NCBI GenBank assembly: GCA_022457155.1
Contig: JAJGOT010000953.1
Location: 1-64,000 of the forward strand
Source: Cladopsammia gracilis
Taxonomy: Eukaryota; Cnidaria; Anthozoa; Scleractinia; Dendrophylliidae
Direction of reading: 5' to 3'
Length of the DNA stretch: 64,000 nucleotides
Shown here: positions 35,442 to 46,572 of the stretch, one piece after another
Position numbering within the stretch: position 1 is the stretch's first letter
Layout of the letters: each line of letters begins with the position of its first letter
Notes under the pieces: model-generated
What the model was told of the DNA's origin: nothing
What the model saw: only the letters and a program-made list of their open reading frames with translations
Database searches by the model: none
Translations under genes and position numbers: made by a program

Positions 35442-36389
35442 TTTACCATGGTGTAATCAAGTATAAATGCAGTGCATTCATGAGGTGAAGACGATACCAT
35501 ATACATAAATAAACATTGGCAGTGCAAAAAAAGGCATCAAGAGTATTTTAAAGACAGTTCTTCCTTCTGCACCTTTGCTTATTCATCTCCTCGAAATATT
35601 GAGATGACAAGGAACTCAGGCAGAAACGAAATGAAATCATGAAATTATCCTTGCAGTGATTAACGCAATTAAAGTAATCATGATTAAAGCTTGAAAGAAT
35701 TCGAAGCTTTTGACGGAATTTTAACCGTTTCTTGACCTTTGTTCGCGTTGCCATTGCCATGCTCAACCACCTGAGCTACCACTGCTCCATATGTTGGGAG
35801 CTGTCAATTGTTAGTTCAATTGCGGCGTAATGGGAATAATCGAGACGACAATGAATGAATATATATATATATTAATTGTTATTTTATTTAAATAATATAT
35901 AGGTAGAACCCAAGTAGTATGTGCCAATTACGTTTCTAGTCAACATAAGGGAAATTTTGACGTATTGGGGTAGTAGTATAGGGAGGGGGTGATGCGGCCC
36001 CACCTGGTACACCTCAAATAAGGGTTAGAAGACGTGATTTAACGCCTCCTAGGCATATAACGCTCTATCGCCCACGGACCTCCTTGCAGTCGGTCCGTGG
36101 GCTCAGAGCGTTATACGCCTTTTTCCTGTCCAATGACAACAAGTCGATCATTTTATCGTGAGCCCTTGGCTCGCGAGAATTGGGCAACCACTCCCAGTGA
36201 AAACGACGATAAACAAATTATTGTTAAAATTATTGTTATTGTAATTATGTAAGCTAACTGCACGTTTTTCTTATTTTAAACCATGTAGACAGATTTTGTA
36301 GAAAACTGACGACTGAAATCCCTTGTTCTTACATCAGTTATCATAAAAATTGTTTCTGACGAAAGTAAACAAACAAGAAACACTATGAG

Positions 36390-37198
36390 ACACCTTCACT
36401 TAAACAGGGTGATCCCTTCAGTATATCTACTGCTATCAACGGGAGCCCTAATATAAAATTTTACAAAACAAAACGTATATGTAGTAGAAATATAGTAATA
36501 TATATATTGTAGTAATACATTAAAACAGTCATATTAAACTATTTGCTGAGTCTATTAAAAATAGAGCAGCCGTTATAATAAAATGATCCCTTGGCTACCT
36601 CAGTTCTCACTTTGGGCAGATGAAGCAAGTTACTGTGTCTAGTGTTACGGGTGATTATCATGATCTCTATTTACAATAAAATAATTTTTAAAAAATTGCG
36701 GACATCTATTTGCCAAACATCTTTTTGCAAGTTTAAAAATATGCCCATCTCTCCTACTTTCTAGGTCATCCCATTTCAGCCTGTCCAATGCTTCTTGAAT
36801 GTCACCTAGTATCTTACCTACTATCTTAGCTGCGCGCCTTTGAAGTTTTTCTAGGGCAGAACTGTTCGTTTCTCCACAGCAGTTCCATACTGAGTCACAA
36901 TAGTCCATTATTGGACCATTATTGGAAGAATAAAAGACTTATAGATTCTGTTTGCGCAATCGGGTGTTATGTTCTTTATGATACGGCCAATATCTCCAAC
37001 CCTTTTATCCGCTTTAGATAAAACATACTTAGCATGCACATTCCAAGAAATACACTCATCAAAAATAACTTCTAAATACTTAAATTCATTTACACGATTA
37101 ATGTCTTTGTCATTTACTCTAACATTAAAACTCCCAACACTTGATAGTTTGGCAGGAATATGCATAAGCAAATTTAATTTTGATGCAAACGAAAGCTG
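36390..37198 (-). mobile_element. RT C-terminal fragment of a CR1/Jockey-like LINE (unit 4)
   Basis: Near-identical to the unit 2 fragment, sharing its terminal frameshift (VNRDHDNHP). A 12-bp duplication (CCATTATTGGA, about 36904) additionally splits the frame. This supports a closer relation between units 2 and 4 than either has to unit 3. Confidence 0.75.
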
Positions 37199-37564
37199 AA
37201 GTGATTATAATTTTTTGGAAACAAAATTAATATTACCCGTTACTGTTGAAATGACCAATCAGAAGAAAGAAAAAAAAAATGCTACCAAAATCTAGTAAAT
37301 TATTTGCACTCATTTACTCAGGGGCTTTGGTTGTGGTTTTCATCATCCGTATGTGGCAATATGCATAAAGAAATTTGTTTGTGTGCGGGCTGGGACGTTC
37401 TGGTGACGTTTCCCAAAGTTGTAACCCAAGCTTTTCGCAGGCCATAGTCGTTTCTCGGCATTGAACTGGAACTAGCCTGAAGTCGAGGCTCATGCCGGGG
37501 CAATCTTTTCACATGCAAATGGTTTTAATCATTCCCCCGTATGAGCCTCCATTGCAAGCTAATA

Positions 37565-37720
37565 GGCCATTTTCGAGTTGCCTTTAGCCTCTCTATCAAA
37601 GCGAGGCTAGGTGCGAAACCTTTCATATGAAAATGAGTTTTCATTCACATTATTTGCATATGAAAGGTTTCACACCTAGCCTCGCTTTGATAGAGAGGCT
37701 AAAGGCAACTCGGAAATGGA
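37565..37720. repeat. Foldback MITE in unit 4
   Basis: Counterpart of 26341-26502, with cleaner arms (GAGTTGCCTTTAGCCTCTCT mirrored on the right). The shared position shows that insertion preceded the split of units 2 and 4. Confidence 0.8.
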
Positions 37721-37849
37721 CTATTCCACTTCAATATTGAGATTACGAATGTATGTGCTGGTATTCAATTCATCGGCACTTACAAAGCTTCACAAAGTGG
37801 CCCCCGAGTGCACCCCACCGCGACTCGCTACAATCCTTCAATCCCCTGT

Positions 37850-38872
37850 TTTTTTTTTTTTTGTATTTTATTTATTTTTTGTCTCTATTACATTTGTAAG
37901 AAAACTAACATTTAAACACATTTACACAATCTAAGTACATGAAATAGAAGGAAACTAAAAACACAAAAATGACAAATGTACGAAAAAACTGCTTAAAGTA
38001 GTATAATTTATAATTAAAGCGGCTTGAATTGAGAAAAAAATGATATATTTGGTGGCAAAAATCTAAGAAGAAATAAGAGCGATTAAGGGCTCCCACTTTT
38101 GATAGTGATAACTAAGGTTGTTTCTCTCGCTCGCCATGGAGTATTCTATTTGGTATGTAGTTTTAATTCGCTCGAGTAATAATTGTGGAGTTAAAATCTT
38201 GTTACTAAGTTTACAGAAGTGAAGGAGATATTTGCTTTCCAAGATAATATAGTTAATTAATTTGCTATTACTTTCTAGATTATCAATTCCAAAAATAACA
38301 TCTCTAATTTCTAAATGCTTGGTAAGCTTTAATTTATGTTTACATATCATTTCCACTTCATTCCAAAATAGTCTAACTCTTGGGCATTGGAAAAGAAAGT
38401 GTTCAAGAGTTTCGATGTCTGTTTTGCACCAATAGCACAAAGGAGATTCGACTTTTTTAAACTTGAAAGGCATATTATTTGTATACATGATCCTATTTAA
38501 TATTTTGTATTGAAATTCGCGCAGTTTAGTGCTCAAGGTTATTTGAATAGGTAAAAGGAAAATAGCTTTCCAATTTAGTTGAAAACAATCAGTGTTATAG
38601 GTTTCTTCATATTTTTTGACCGATGTTGGATTTTTTGCAATTTTCGATACCAAAATGCGATAGAGTGTTTTGGATTTAACCTTTTCCAGATTGTATTCAT
38701 CGTTGTTAATGTAGCCTAGAGATGAAAGATTGTTGGGTTCAACTGTTGCGTATGAATTGATATTAAATTCCTATTTAAGTTTAAGATGCTGCGCCATGTT
38801 AGTGGAATGGGGTCTATAATTTGGTTATACAATAGACGTGTTTTGAAAATGTTATAGGCTGGGACTTTTCAT
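37850..38872 (-). mobile_element. 5'-truncated L1-like LINE with poly(A) tail
   Basis: Minus strand. The poly(A) tail (T-run at 37850-37864 on the plus strand) is preceded by AATAAA. The C-terminal ORF2 frame 38063-38653 contains REFQYKILNRIMYTNNMPFK, the zinc motif CYWC-x8-H-x4-CP and FWNE. A further RT-linker segment is readable up to about 38870 after a frameshift near 38700. No matching target duplication was found on the right, so the junction with unit 4 has probably been rearranged. Confidence 0.75.
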
Positions 38873-39177
38873 TATTATTATTATTTATTTTTTTTGCAAA
38901 AGGAGGGGAACCCGTGCCCCTCTGCTAACAACTTTTCTGTACAGCATTGGAGGATCTGCTCTTATCAGTGCTCCACTTTTTCAAGACCAAAACCCAGAAT
39001 AGTCCTCAACTTCGACGACTAAGGAGAGCTTTTTTCACAAAATTTGGTGCCGTTTTTCCACCACAATTAAGAAAGCGTCTGGTAACCATCTGTCTTCGCT
39101 TTGGTGAGTGCGTGCTTTTCAATTTTGTGGTTTTGGTTTTGGTCTCGCGAGTTTTCTCGCCCTCGCGTTACGTGGAG

Positions 39178-39787
39178 ATGGCCGCGCGTCCCGCGCACCA
39201 GCCGTTCGCCCACACTAGAACTGTCCGCTTGATAGCGGAGGAAAACCTGGACCTTGACTCGCTCAGTATAGTGCAGTTGTTACTGGACTTTAAGGAAGAA
39301 ATCGTTGGGATTGTACCCCTCTACGGAGTCCTTAAACATCACCCTGCGATCTACAGAATCGGCCACGCGGTTGGCGGCATCGGGCTTTGACTGCGAAAGC
39401 CGCGTTATCCCTTTACGCCTTTTAGGGCAAAATGCACTACACGTGTCATGCTTCGTTCCCGTTGAATTCCCCGATGAAAACCTGCTACAACTCGTGGAAC
39501 AATACGGCGACCTCAAAGCGCGAGCAGTCCGCCGGCTTTGCTTCAAAGCCACGGGCTACGAGCACATCGAGAACGGCATCCGTGTCGTAGAATTCACACG
39601 TTTACAAAAGGAAGTGCCACGCAAATTAGTCACTCAAGGGCTCGAGTTATTTTTTAAGTACACGGGCCAGCCAATAGTATGCTACCGGTGCCAGCCTTCC
39701 GAGCACCTTGTTAAAGACTGCCCGAAGGCGCACCAGAGGCCCACCCGGCCCCCACTACCGCAACCAGCAACGACACTTCCCCTGTAA
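39178..39787 (+). pseudogene. Tx1-type LINE ORF1, gag-like CCHC protein, frameshifted
   Basis: From ATG 39178 (MAARPAHQ) a frame runs through TVRLIAEENLDLDSL and leaves register near 39303. The reading continues in the next frame as LYPSTESLNITLRSTESATR to VSCFVPVEFPDENLLQLVEQ and GLELFFKYTGQPIVCYRC. It ends in a CCHC zinc knuckle (CYRCQPSEHLVKDC, C-x2-C-x4-H-x4-C) near 39660-39710. This is the nucleic-acid-binding ORF1 of Tx1-like LINEs. One frameshift makes it a pseudogene. RT pieces at 42108 may come from the same decayed element. Confidence 0.75.
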
Positions 39788-40070
39788 TTTTCACGATGGC
39801 GTCATTTGACTACAACTACCAGAATTAATTTCGTTTTTCCTTTCTTATTTAAATTTTGTAATCCCAGTGAGCTTTAAATAACAATGGCCCTAATTTGCAC
39901 TACAAAACTGTACCTCCCTGCGACCCTTCTTCAGAAACTGCCGGCCACCTCCTACTACTTATGCCGTGAGCGTAAGTATGAGAAATTTAATCTTGAAAGC
40001 GAGTTTCGCCGCAACATCCTGTCTTGTGGTAATTCAAATACCACAGATGATCACACGCGTTTTGCGTAGA

Positions 40071-41295
40071 TCAAAGATCTCCTAAAAACGATCAAAGATC
40101 ACGACGTAGTAAATAACAGTGGATAGAGCTGGGGGAAAAACCGACCTAGTATTTCTACCAGCTTGAAAATCAGCGACAGACCACAGGGTCCAGAGGAGTT
40201 CTATTTGATCGAACAGGACGCTATTTTCTTTGAATCGTCGCTGTCTTTGAAAGTTAAACTGATTGCGTTACACAAAATATGTACCGCGGGCCAAATTACT
40301 ACGGGCTCGGAAGCTGCGAAATCGGCGCACAGTAACTACGGAAAGTGAGGAAACCGATTTAGGCATATTTTTTCAAATCCCTGTAACTCAGACGAAATTC
40401 AATAAAAACGCCTCATTTTAAGTATGTGATCTGTAATTTCTATATTCTAATGAAATATCGAAGAAATCCATCGAAAAAAGTAGTACATTTGCGGCGACCG
40501 AAATTTACGGCTTGAAAGCATCGCTTTCGTTCAATGTGCACCGCAACAGCTGGTGACGGAAATGACGCTATCAGGTTATTGTGCGCATGATCGGAAGTTT
40601 TTTCAGACTTTATCGCATCCGCCGAAGGTTATGATTCGATTGCCCGTGTGCAGTTTCGCTGGATTTTAAGATGTAAATCTTGAGAAGTCTGCTGAAATTC
40701 TTCGTAAATTCTACTGTTCTAGTGTAAAATGGGTATTCTACATTCAGCCGTTTGTTAAGAAGGATTTTAGTGTGGACTGGGTTTTAAAACCTTTCAAAAG
40801 CCGCGAGCAACGGACTAGAGGTCGGTTGTGGTTTCCCATGGTGTTGCGCTTGTAGATTTTGACCTCATTTTGGCGTCCTTTTTTGCCTGGCGGTTGGTGT
40901 GTTGTTTTCGCCGCTAATATTAGCATGTAGATTTTTATGCAAGAAAGCCGTTTTTAACCCGTGAATATACGCGCATGCGTAATGAACGGGTTATCGGTAA
41001 CGGCGACAGATATGCAAATGAGTCACTCACTCGCTCACTCCTTCCATCAGCTGTAAACTTAGTGACGTAATGCTTTGTTACGAATGCGTTTTGTAACAAG
41101 AACAGCGTGAATCCAGCGATAACAATAACTAAATTGGTGTAAACGAATATAAACAACAATAAGCTTAAAGATGTTTCGCATTTGGAGTCTTTAATGCAAC
41201 GTTAAAATCGATCTAAAAGAAATTTTCAACTGAGACACGCGCTTTGATGGTTATCTACCTTAACGTGATAAGAAATTTATCCTGTTTCAAGTCAG
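40071..41295. other. No gene; one arm of a distant inverted repeat
   Basis: About 70 bp at 40177-40250 (CAGGGTCCAGAGGAGTTCTA ... GACGCTATTTTCTT) is repeated in reverse complement at about 42258-42328. Nothing else was recognised. Confidence 0.4.
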
Positions 41296-41299
41296 TGGT

Positions 41300-41371
41300 C
41301 AAGGTGGTCGAGTGGTGTGGAGCTCGGCTTTACAACCGAAAGGCCCAGGTTCGAATCTCGCTCGGGCCATT
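41300..41371 (+). ncRNA. tRNA-derived pol III unit (tRNA-like or SINE head)
   Basis: A box A-like TGGTCGAGTGGT, an anticodon-arm-like TCGGCTTTACAACCGA (TAC in the anticodon position) and box B GGTTCGAATC are spaced as in a tRNA. A T16 run starts six bases after the 3' end and would terminate pol III. The acceptor and T stems pair poorly and the anticodon loop is one base too long. It is therefore a SINE head or tRNA pseudogene rather than tRNA-Val. Confidence 0.5.
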
Positions 41372-42100
41372 CTTTTTTTTTTTTTTTTTCTTTCTTCTTC
41401 GGACTGAACATTATGAAAGTGATGTACTGTAGTTTTATTTTTTACGTTTGTCAAAAATCCTTAGGTTTTATTAAAAAAAAATTGAACCGTGACAGAGTGA
41501 AAACATAAGCTTACCGCAATATTGCGTTACGCGTTGGCATTTCAAATTCACGGGTTGGCTCTACGGAGCCTTTGATTATTGTACTTTTTCTCTGAAATAC
41601 CGGACATGACAGGATCTGAAATGATCTGTTGGCGTGAATGTCTTTCCTGCTATTCGTAATGTCACGCTGGGCCCAGCTATTTTAGTTTTGTCATTGCAGG
41701 ATTTTAATTGTCAGGATCCAAGCTTTATAGCAGAGAGAGCTGTAGCTTAATAAGCAATTGAACTTGTAGAAAATTGAAGTTTGTCTCAGTTAAGGTTGTA
41801 ATTTTAGCTCGCTGTTTATACTAAAACTCCGCTGGCAATTTCGACAGTCTGGCAACTGCTTCCGTTTTAACACCAAAAGAAATTAAACACGCGTTAAATT
41901 TTCAATAATCTTTCTACCATTTCGAAACATAAGCATGTTTTGCCCTGCTCGATAATTTTTTTTCTTCTAAGTCGGATTTTCTTGCAGGAGCAGACCTTTT
42001 CAAAGAAGAATTTTCCATGTTTTTGATCTTCCCTCCGCAGCTGATGTTTTGAATTAGTAACGGCTTACCGCACATCCGGTTATTGCTACTTCCGTCACCA
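41372..42100. other. No gene recognised
   Basis: AT-rich sequence after the poly-T run. Only short motif-less ORFs are present. Confidence 0.35.
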
Positions 42101-42107
42101 GTGGACA

Positions 42108-42790
42108 GGCACGCGACCAATTACAGAGTTACGTGCCAACAAGTCAACCGTGACTTCCGATAAAAAATATTCTTCGCGAATGTCGCGATTTATATCGTAA
42201 CCTCTATTCGGTTGAACAGGTTTATTTATCTAGCCAAGGCTTTTAGACCAACTGGATAAAACTCTGGCGACGGTTCGAAGAAAATAGCGTCTTGTACGAT
42301 CAAATAGAGCTCCTCTGGACCCTGTGGACGGGCACACGACTCAATTGCAGAGTTACGTGCCAACAATTCAACCGTGACTTCCGATAAAAATATTCTTCGC
42401 GAATGTCGCGATTTTTATCGTAACCTCTATTCGGCTGAACAGGTTTATTTATCTAGCCAAGGCTTTTAGACCAACTGGATAAAACTCTGGCATCCGAAAA
42501 CCAGGAGAAATGCGAAGGTGACCTCACACTCTTTGAATGTCAAGATGCAATCATGCAAATCGCTTTCCGGTTGAATTTTATCGTCTCTTCTGGGGTCTAT
42601 TAAGTCACGATTTAATAAATTACTCTTTTAAACACGGATCACTCTCTGACACACAACGTAAAGGAATTATCCGCCCGCTTTACAAGAAGGACGACAAGTT
42701 AGACTTGAAAAACTGGCAACCAATTTTTTTTTTCTGTTAAACACAGATTATAAAATTTGTACTAAAGTAATCAAACATGCGGGATTCTTG
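42108..42790 (+). mobile_element. Tx1/L1-like LINE ORF2 fragment with internal 222-bp duplication
   Basis: Translation gives ILRECRDFYRNLYSAEQVYL, then after frameshifts ENQEKCEGDLTLFECQDAI, FYRLFWGLLSHDLINYSF, GIIRPLYKKDDKLDLKNWQP and LLNTDYKICTKVIKHA. This is the start of the L1-clade RT domain (consensus FY..FW, KNWRPISLLN.DYKI). A 222-bp segment including the FYRNLYS part is tandemly duplicated (about 42108 and 42330). Several stops and frameshifts make it dead. Confidence 0.75.
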
Positions 42791-43000
42791 ACCGCAGTAT
42801 TTTTGAAAACCTTTTTCTGATCCGGGATACAATCGACTATGTAAACCATAAACAGCTTTCGGCCGCTGTTATTTGCTTGGATGTATGTTCTTGGGAAACG
42901 CAGTTTGAGAATTTCACGGTGTATTTTTAAAATGAATGAAGAAAGTTTGTGTTTTCATATGAGCGATAATATAATAAATTGAGGAATAATCAATTTAGGA

Positions 43001-43237
43001 AATAACGAAATATAATATCCAATTTATTCAACACTTTTGAGAGATTTCACAGATTGTAAAGTATAAATAGGTGATGTCACGTTTAATTTTCGCGGAGATT
43101 GCAGAGTGAATTTTTGTAATAACGAAATATAATATCCAATTTATTCAACACTTTTGAGAGATTCGACAAATTGTAAAGTATAAATATAGGTTATGTCACG
43201 TTTAATTCTCGCGGAGATTGCAGAGCGAATTTTTGTG
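43001..43237. repeat. Two-copy 117-bp tandem repeat
   Basis: AATAACGAAATATAATATCC starts copies at 43001 and 43118. Both run to GGAGATTGCAGAG(T/C)GAATTTTTGT with few differences. A short TTGACCTTGAAA-type tandem follows at about 43329-43375. Confidence 0.85.
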
Positions 43238-43564
43238 TTTAGTTAACGCTGTGTCTAAATGCCCGGCAGCCGGGCACGGTCTCAAATGGACTAAATGCTC
43301 GGCAGTCAGAAATTTTCACAAAATTTTCCTTGACCTTGACCTTTGAAATTGACCTTGAAATTGACCTTGTTATGATACAGACCTTGGAGCTTTTCAGATG
43401 TAAATTTTCTTAGTTAGCATGAGAAAAGCATTATTAACATATGTAAGGCAGAAAGGTTTGTATCAAAGCAAGGTCACCTCCAGCCTCGCTTCCACTCAAA
43501 GGCAAGGTTACCAAGCACACAACTGTAAAATTGACTATTCATTATTAACTTTCAACTAGTGATA

Positions 43565-43899
43565 TATTCTCACCGGGGCTACCTACCAACAATGCCTCAG
43601 GATGTGATAACATTAAGATATGGGAAAGGTCAGCCCGAGGCGGTAGCGAGTAGGTAGCTCCCTGGAGCGTGTGCTATCATCGCTGCGGGGAGGAGGGAAG
43701 GGCGTACTTGGCTAATCCTCCCCAAGCTTATGGAAAGGACTTTTGAGGTTATGAAGGACTGATCGCACCAGAATAAGATTATATAGCCAACAACGTGCCC
43801 GAGGTTGCGTAACCCATTCCCACGCTACTATTCTTGGGGTTTAAAGTTACGTAATATGTTGAATTTTACCATTGTTTGCCGGAATCCCCGGTGAGAATA
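43565..43899. repeat. Left terminal repeat or MITE, TTCTCACCGGGG ends
   Basis: TA-TTCTCACCGGGG at the left and CCCCGGTGAGAA-TA at the right form a 12-14 bp TIR with TA outside. The inner 197 bp (43703-43899, from CGTACTTGGCTAATCC) recurs in direct orientation at 52131-52328. It may be a stand-alone MITE or the left end of an 8.7 kb element. Confidence 0.6.
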
Positions 43900-44880
43900 G
43901 TCACCACGTTGTATGCCAAATATGAGCACTAACGGCTACCACCACTACAGGGGCACAAGGAAGTAGAGAGCGATAGTAACGAATTGCTGAAAACCAACCA
44001 TAGTAAAAATACCTAAAGAAGGGTAGCAAACTGAATTGTAAAGCAACCCGGAAAAGGCAACAGCTCTATGATAACGTTGTAGAATCTTTTTCCACCCCTA
44101 GACATCGTAAGTCTGTGAATGTCTACCTCCAAAAACAGAAACAAAAAACAATAAAAAGGCTTGGGCTTCTAAAAAGTACCGTGTAGCCAAGCCCGTAACC
44201 GATAACTAGGAAACCTAACGTAATGGGGGCACTGGGGTCGCTGCGCCTTGGGGTTAACCCTACAGAACACCAGCAAGCAGACCAAACGGAGGTGCACGCC
44301 TGATTCCGAGCGCTGAGGAAAAAACATAGAGAGAAACACCGCGAAGGGATTGGTATAACCCCAAAGCGAAGCGACCCCGAAATACCCCGTCCAGGGACAG
44401 AGCAATGAAGGATATTAGACAATCCCTTCGAGGAAGCTTCGCAAAGGAGGTCACCCACGGAAACAGCCAGAATACAAACTATAAGACGAACCCTAAAAGA
44501 TAATACAAAGCTAGAAAACAGACTAGAATTGATGTCCACTAAGGTCGGCCTGGAAGTGCTCTCGTTAAGATAAATGAAGGCTTTTCCCGGCGAGGATTTA
44601 ATTCGCTCTTAACATAATACATTTGGCGCGAAAATCTCGCTAAAGACCCAAATTACGCAGCACAAAAGACGCGCTGCATAGCTGAGAGAACGAGCAGAGA
44701 AAGAAACAAGCCAGTTGCTGGGGCTGAGCGTAGGTTAAAGTATAATGAATAACACCGACCAAATGCATAAAACATTTTGCCTGCTGCAATAAACCAACTG
44801 TTGCCAGCAAATTCCGTAAACCGCGGATTAGTAACCTACAAAGGTACAGTCATACCTTTTACACGTATAAGAAGGACAAA
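43900..44880. other. Interior of the terminal-repeat region; no convincing ORF
   Basis: Mixed sequence between the left repeat and the minisatellite. Overlapping minus-strand frames near 44123-44539 are mutually exclusive and motif-less. A GCTTGGGCT/AGCCAAGCC hairpin lies at about 44160-44195. Confidence 0.35.
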
Positions 44881-46482
44881 CGCGTTGCTGGTGGGAGATT
44901 ACATATAGCAGCGCAAAGCACATACGCTTGTGGAAACTCCAATTGATAGCTAAAACAAAGCACACGTGGAAATTCTCAAAGGCCGCGCAAATAAAAATAT
45001 TCCTTGCCAAATTATGTAATGAAAGGGTCCATTCCATAGCGCAAACATATGTGCTAGTGACAAATTCCATGACCAGCCAGCGCAAACAAATCTGTTAATG
45101 AAAAAGTCCCTTTAACAGCGTAAACATACTAGCTGCGTTAACACATACGCTCGCTGGAATTCCATAAAGCAAAGCTAAGCAAACACAACACGCTCGTGAA
45201 AAACTCCATACAAACAGCGGAAAACACATACGCTTGTAAAATTTTTGCTAAAACAGCTCAAACATACGCGCTCATGAAAAACACCAAATAACAGCGCAAA
45301 CAATTCGCTAGTGAAAATTGCGTTAAACAGCGTAAACATATAAGCTCATGAAAAGTACCATCTAACAGCGCAAACCGGCATATACGCTCGCGAAAATTCC
45401 ATTAAACGGCGTAAACATATTCGCCCGTGAAAATTCCATCTGACAGCGCAAACATATTAACTCGTGAAAGTTCCATCTAGAAGCACAAACGTATTCGCTC
45501 GTGAAAATTCCATCTAACAGCATAAAAACATTCGCGTGTGGAGACTACGTCTAACAGCGTAAGCAAAATTCGCTCGTGAAAGTTCCATCCAACAGTGCAA
45601 AACATATTCGCTAGTGAAAATGGCGTGAACAGCGTAAACACATTCGCCCGTGAGAAAATTCCATCTAACAGCGCAAATATATTCGCTAGTGAAAATTCCA
45701 TAAACAGCGTAAACACATTCTCTCGTGAGAAAATTCCATATAACAGCGGAAACATATTCGCTAGAAAAATTCCATAAACAGCGTAAACACATTCGCTTGT
45801 GAGAAATTCCATCCAACAGCGCAAACATATTCGCTAGTGAAAATTCCATTAACAGCGCAAACACATTCACTCGAGAGAAAATTTCATCTAACAGCGGAAA
45901 CATATTCGCTAGAAAAAATTCCATAAACAGCGTAAACACATTCGCTCGTGAGAAATTCCATCCAACAGCGCAAACATATTCGCTAGTGAAAAATTCCATA
46001 AAAAGCGTAAACACATTCGCTCGTGAGAAAATTCCATATAACAGCGAAAACATATTCGCTAGAAAAATTCCATAAACAGCGTTAACACATTCGCTCGTGA
46101 GAAATTCCATCCAACAGCGCAAGCATATTCGCTAGTGAAAAATCCATAAACAGCGCAAACACATTCGCTCGTGAGAAATTCCATCTGACAGCGGAAACAT
46201 ATTCGCTAGAAAAAAATTTCATAAACAGCGTTAACACATTCGCTCGTGAGAAATTCCATCCAACAGCGCAAGCATATTCGCTAGTGAAAAATCCATAAAC
46301 AGCGCAAACACATTCGCTCGTGAGAAATTCCATCTGACAGCGGAAACATATTCGCTAGAAAAAAATTTCATAAACAGCGTAAACATATTCGCCCGTGAGA
46401 AAAATTCCATCCAACCGCGCAAACATATTCCATAAACAGCGTGAACACATTCGCTCGAGAGAAATTCCATCTTACAGCGCAA
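44880..46482. repeat. Minisatellite, about 37-bp monomer, with 149-bp higher-order repeat
   Basis: Monomers resemble ACAGCGCAAACACATTCGCT followed by CGTGAGAAATTCCATC, at least 40 copies. They are degenerate at the left and increasingly uniform to the right. Two 149-bp blocks of four monomers (46081-46229 and 46230-46378) look identical. The array is interrupted by a LINE and resumes at 51766-51960. Long minus-strand ORFs across it are by-products of the period. Confidence 0.9.
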
Positions 46483-46572
46483 GGAGGACTGGGCATGACC
46501 GCGTCGGAGTAAGACGTGCCCATCAAAGCTCCGCATGCCTTTGCGAGTTTATAGATATTTTGGTCGTTTTTT

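Larger units (their letters stand above)
31401..35960 (+). repeat. Segmental-duplication unit 3 (GPCR copy C)
   Basis: Begins with the GTCGATCATTTTATCATGAGC block. It contains a recent LINE insertion, the older minus-strand RT fragment (32757-33420) and a deletion joining that fragment to a CGCCTGCTACGCAGGC scrap. GPCR C and its 3' tail follow. Its flank continues without a break into unit 4. Confidence 0.8.
35961..37849 (+). repeat. Segmental-duplication unit 4, head only, no GPCR
   Basis: Continues the unit order (CGCTCT hairpin at 36058-36117, GTCGATC block, minus-strand RT fragment 36390-37198, foldback MITE 37565-37720). It stops at CAATCCCCTG, where a LINE poly(A) tail begins. The part that would hold a fourth receptor is missing from this window. 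Confidence 0.8.

Noticed and set aside
44880..46482. CRISPR-like appearance of regularly spaced similar 37-bp units
   Set aside because: Monomers are contiguous with no unique spacers, and the genome is eukaryotic.
45477..46536. Long minus-strand ORFs (up to 202 codons) with repeating FSRANVFTLFMEF-type peptides
   Set aside because: They follow the minisatellite; the 149-bp higher-order period is not a multiple of three, and the frames drift between monomers.
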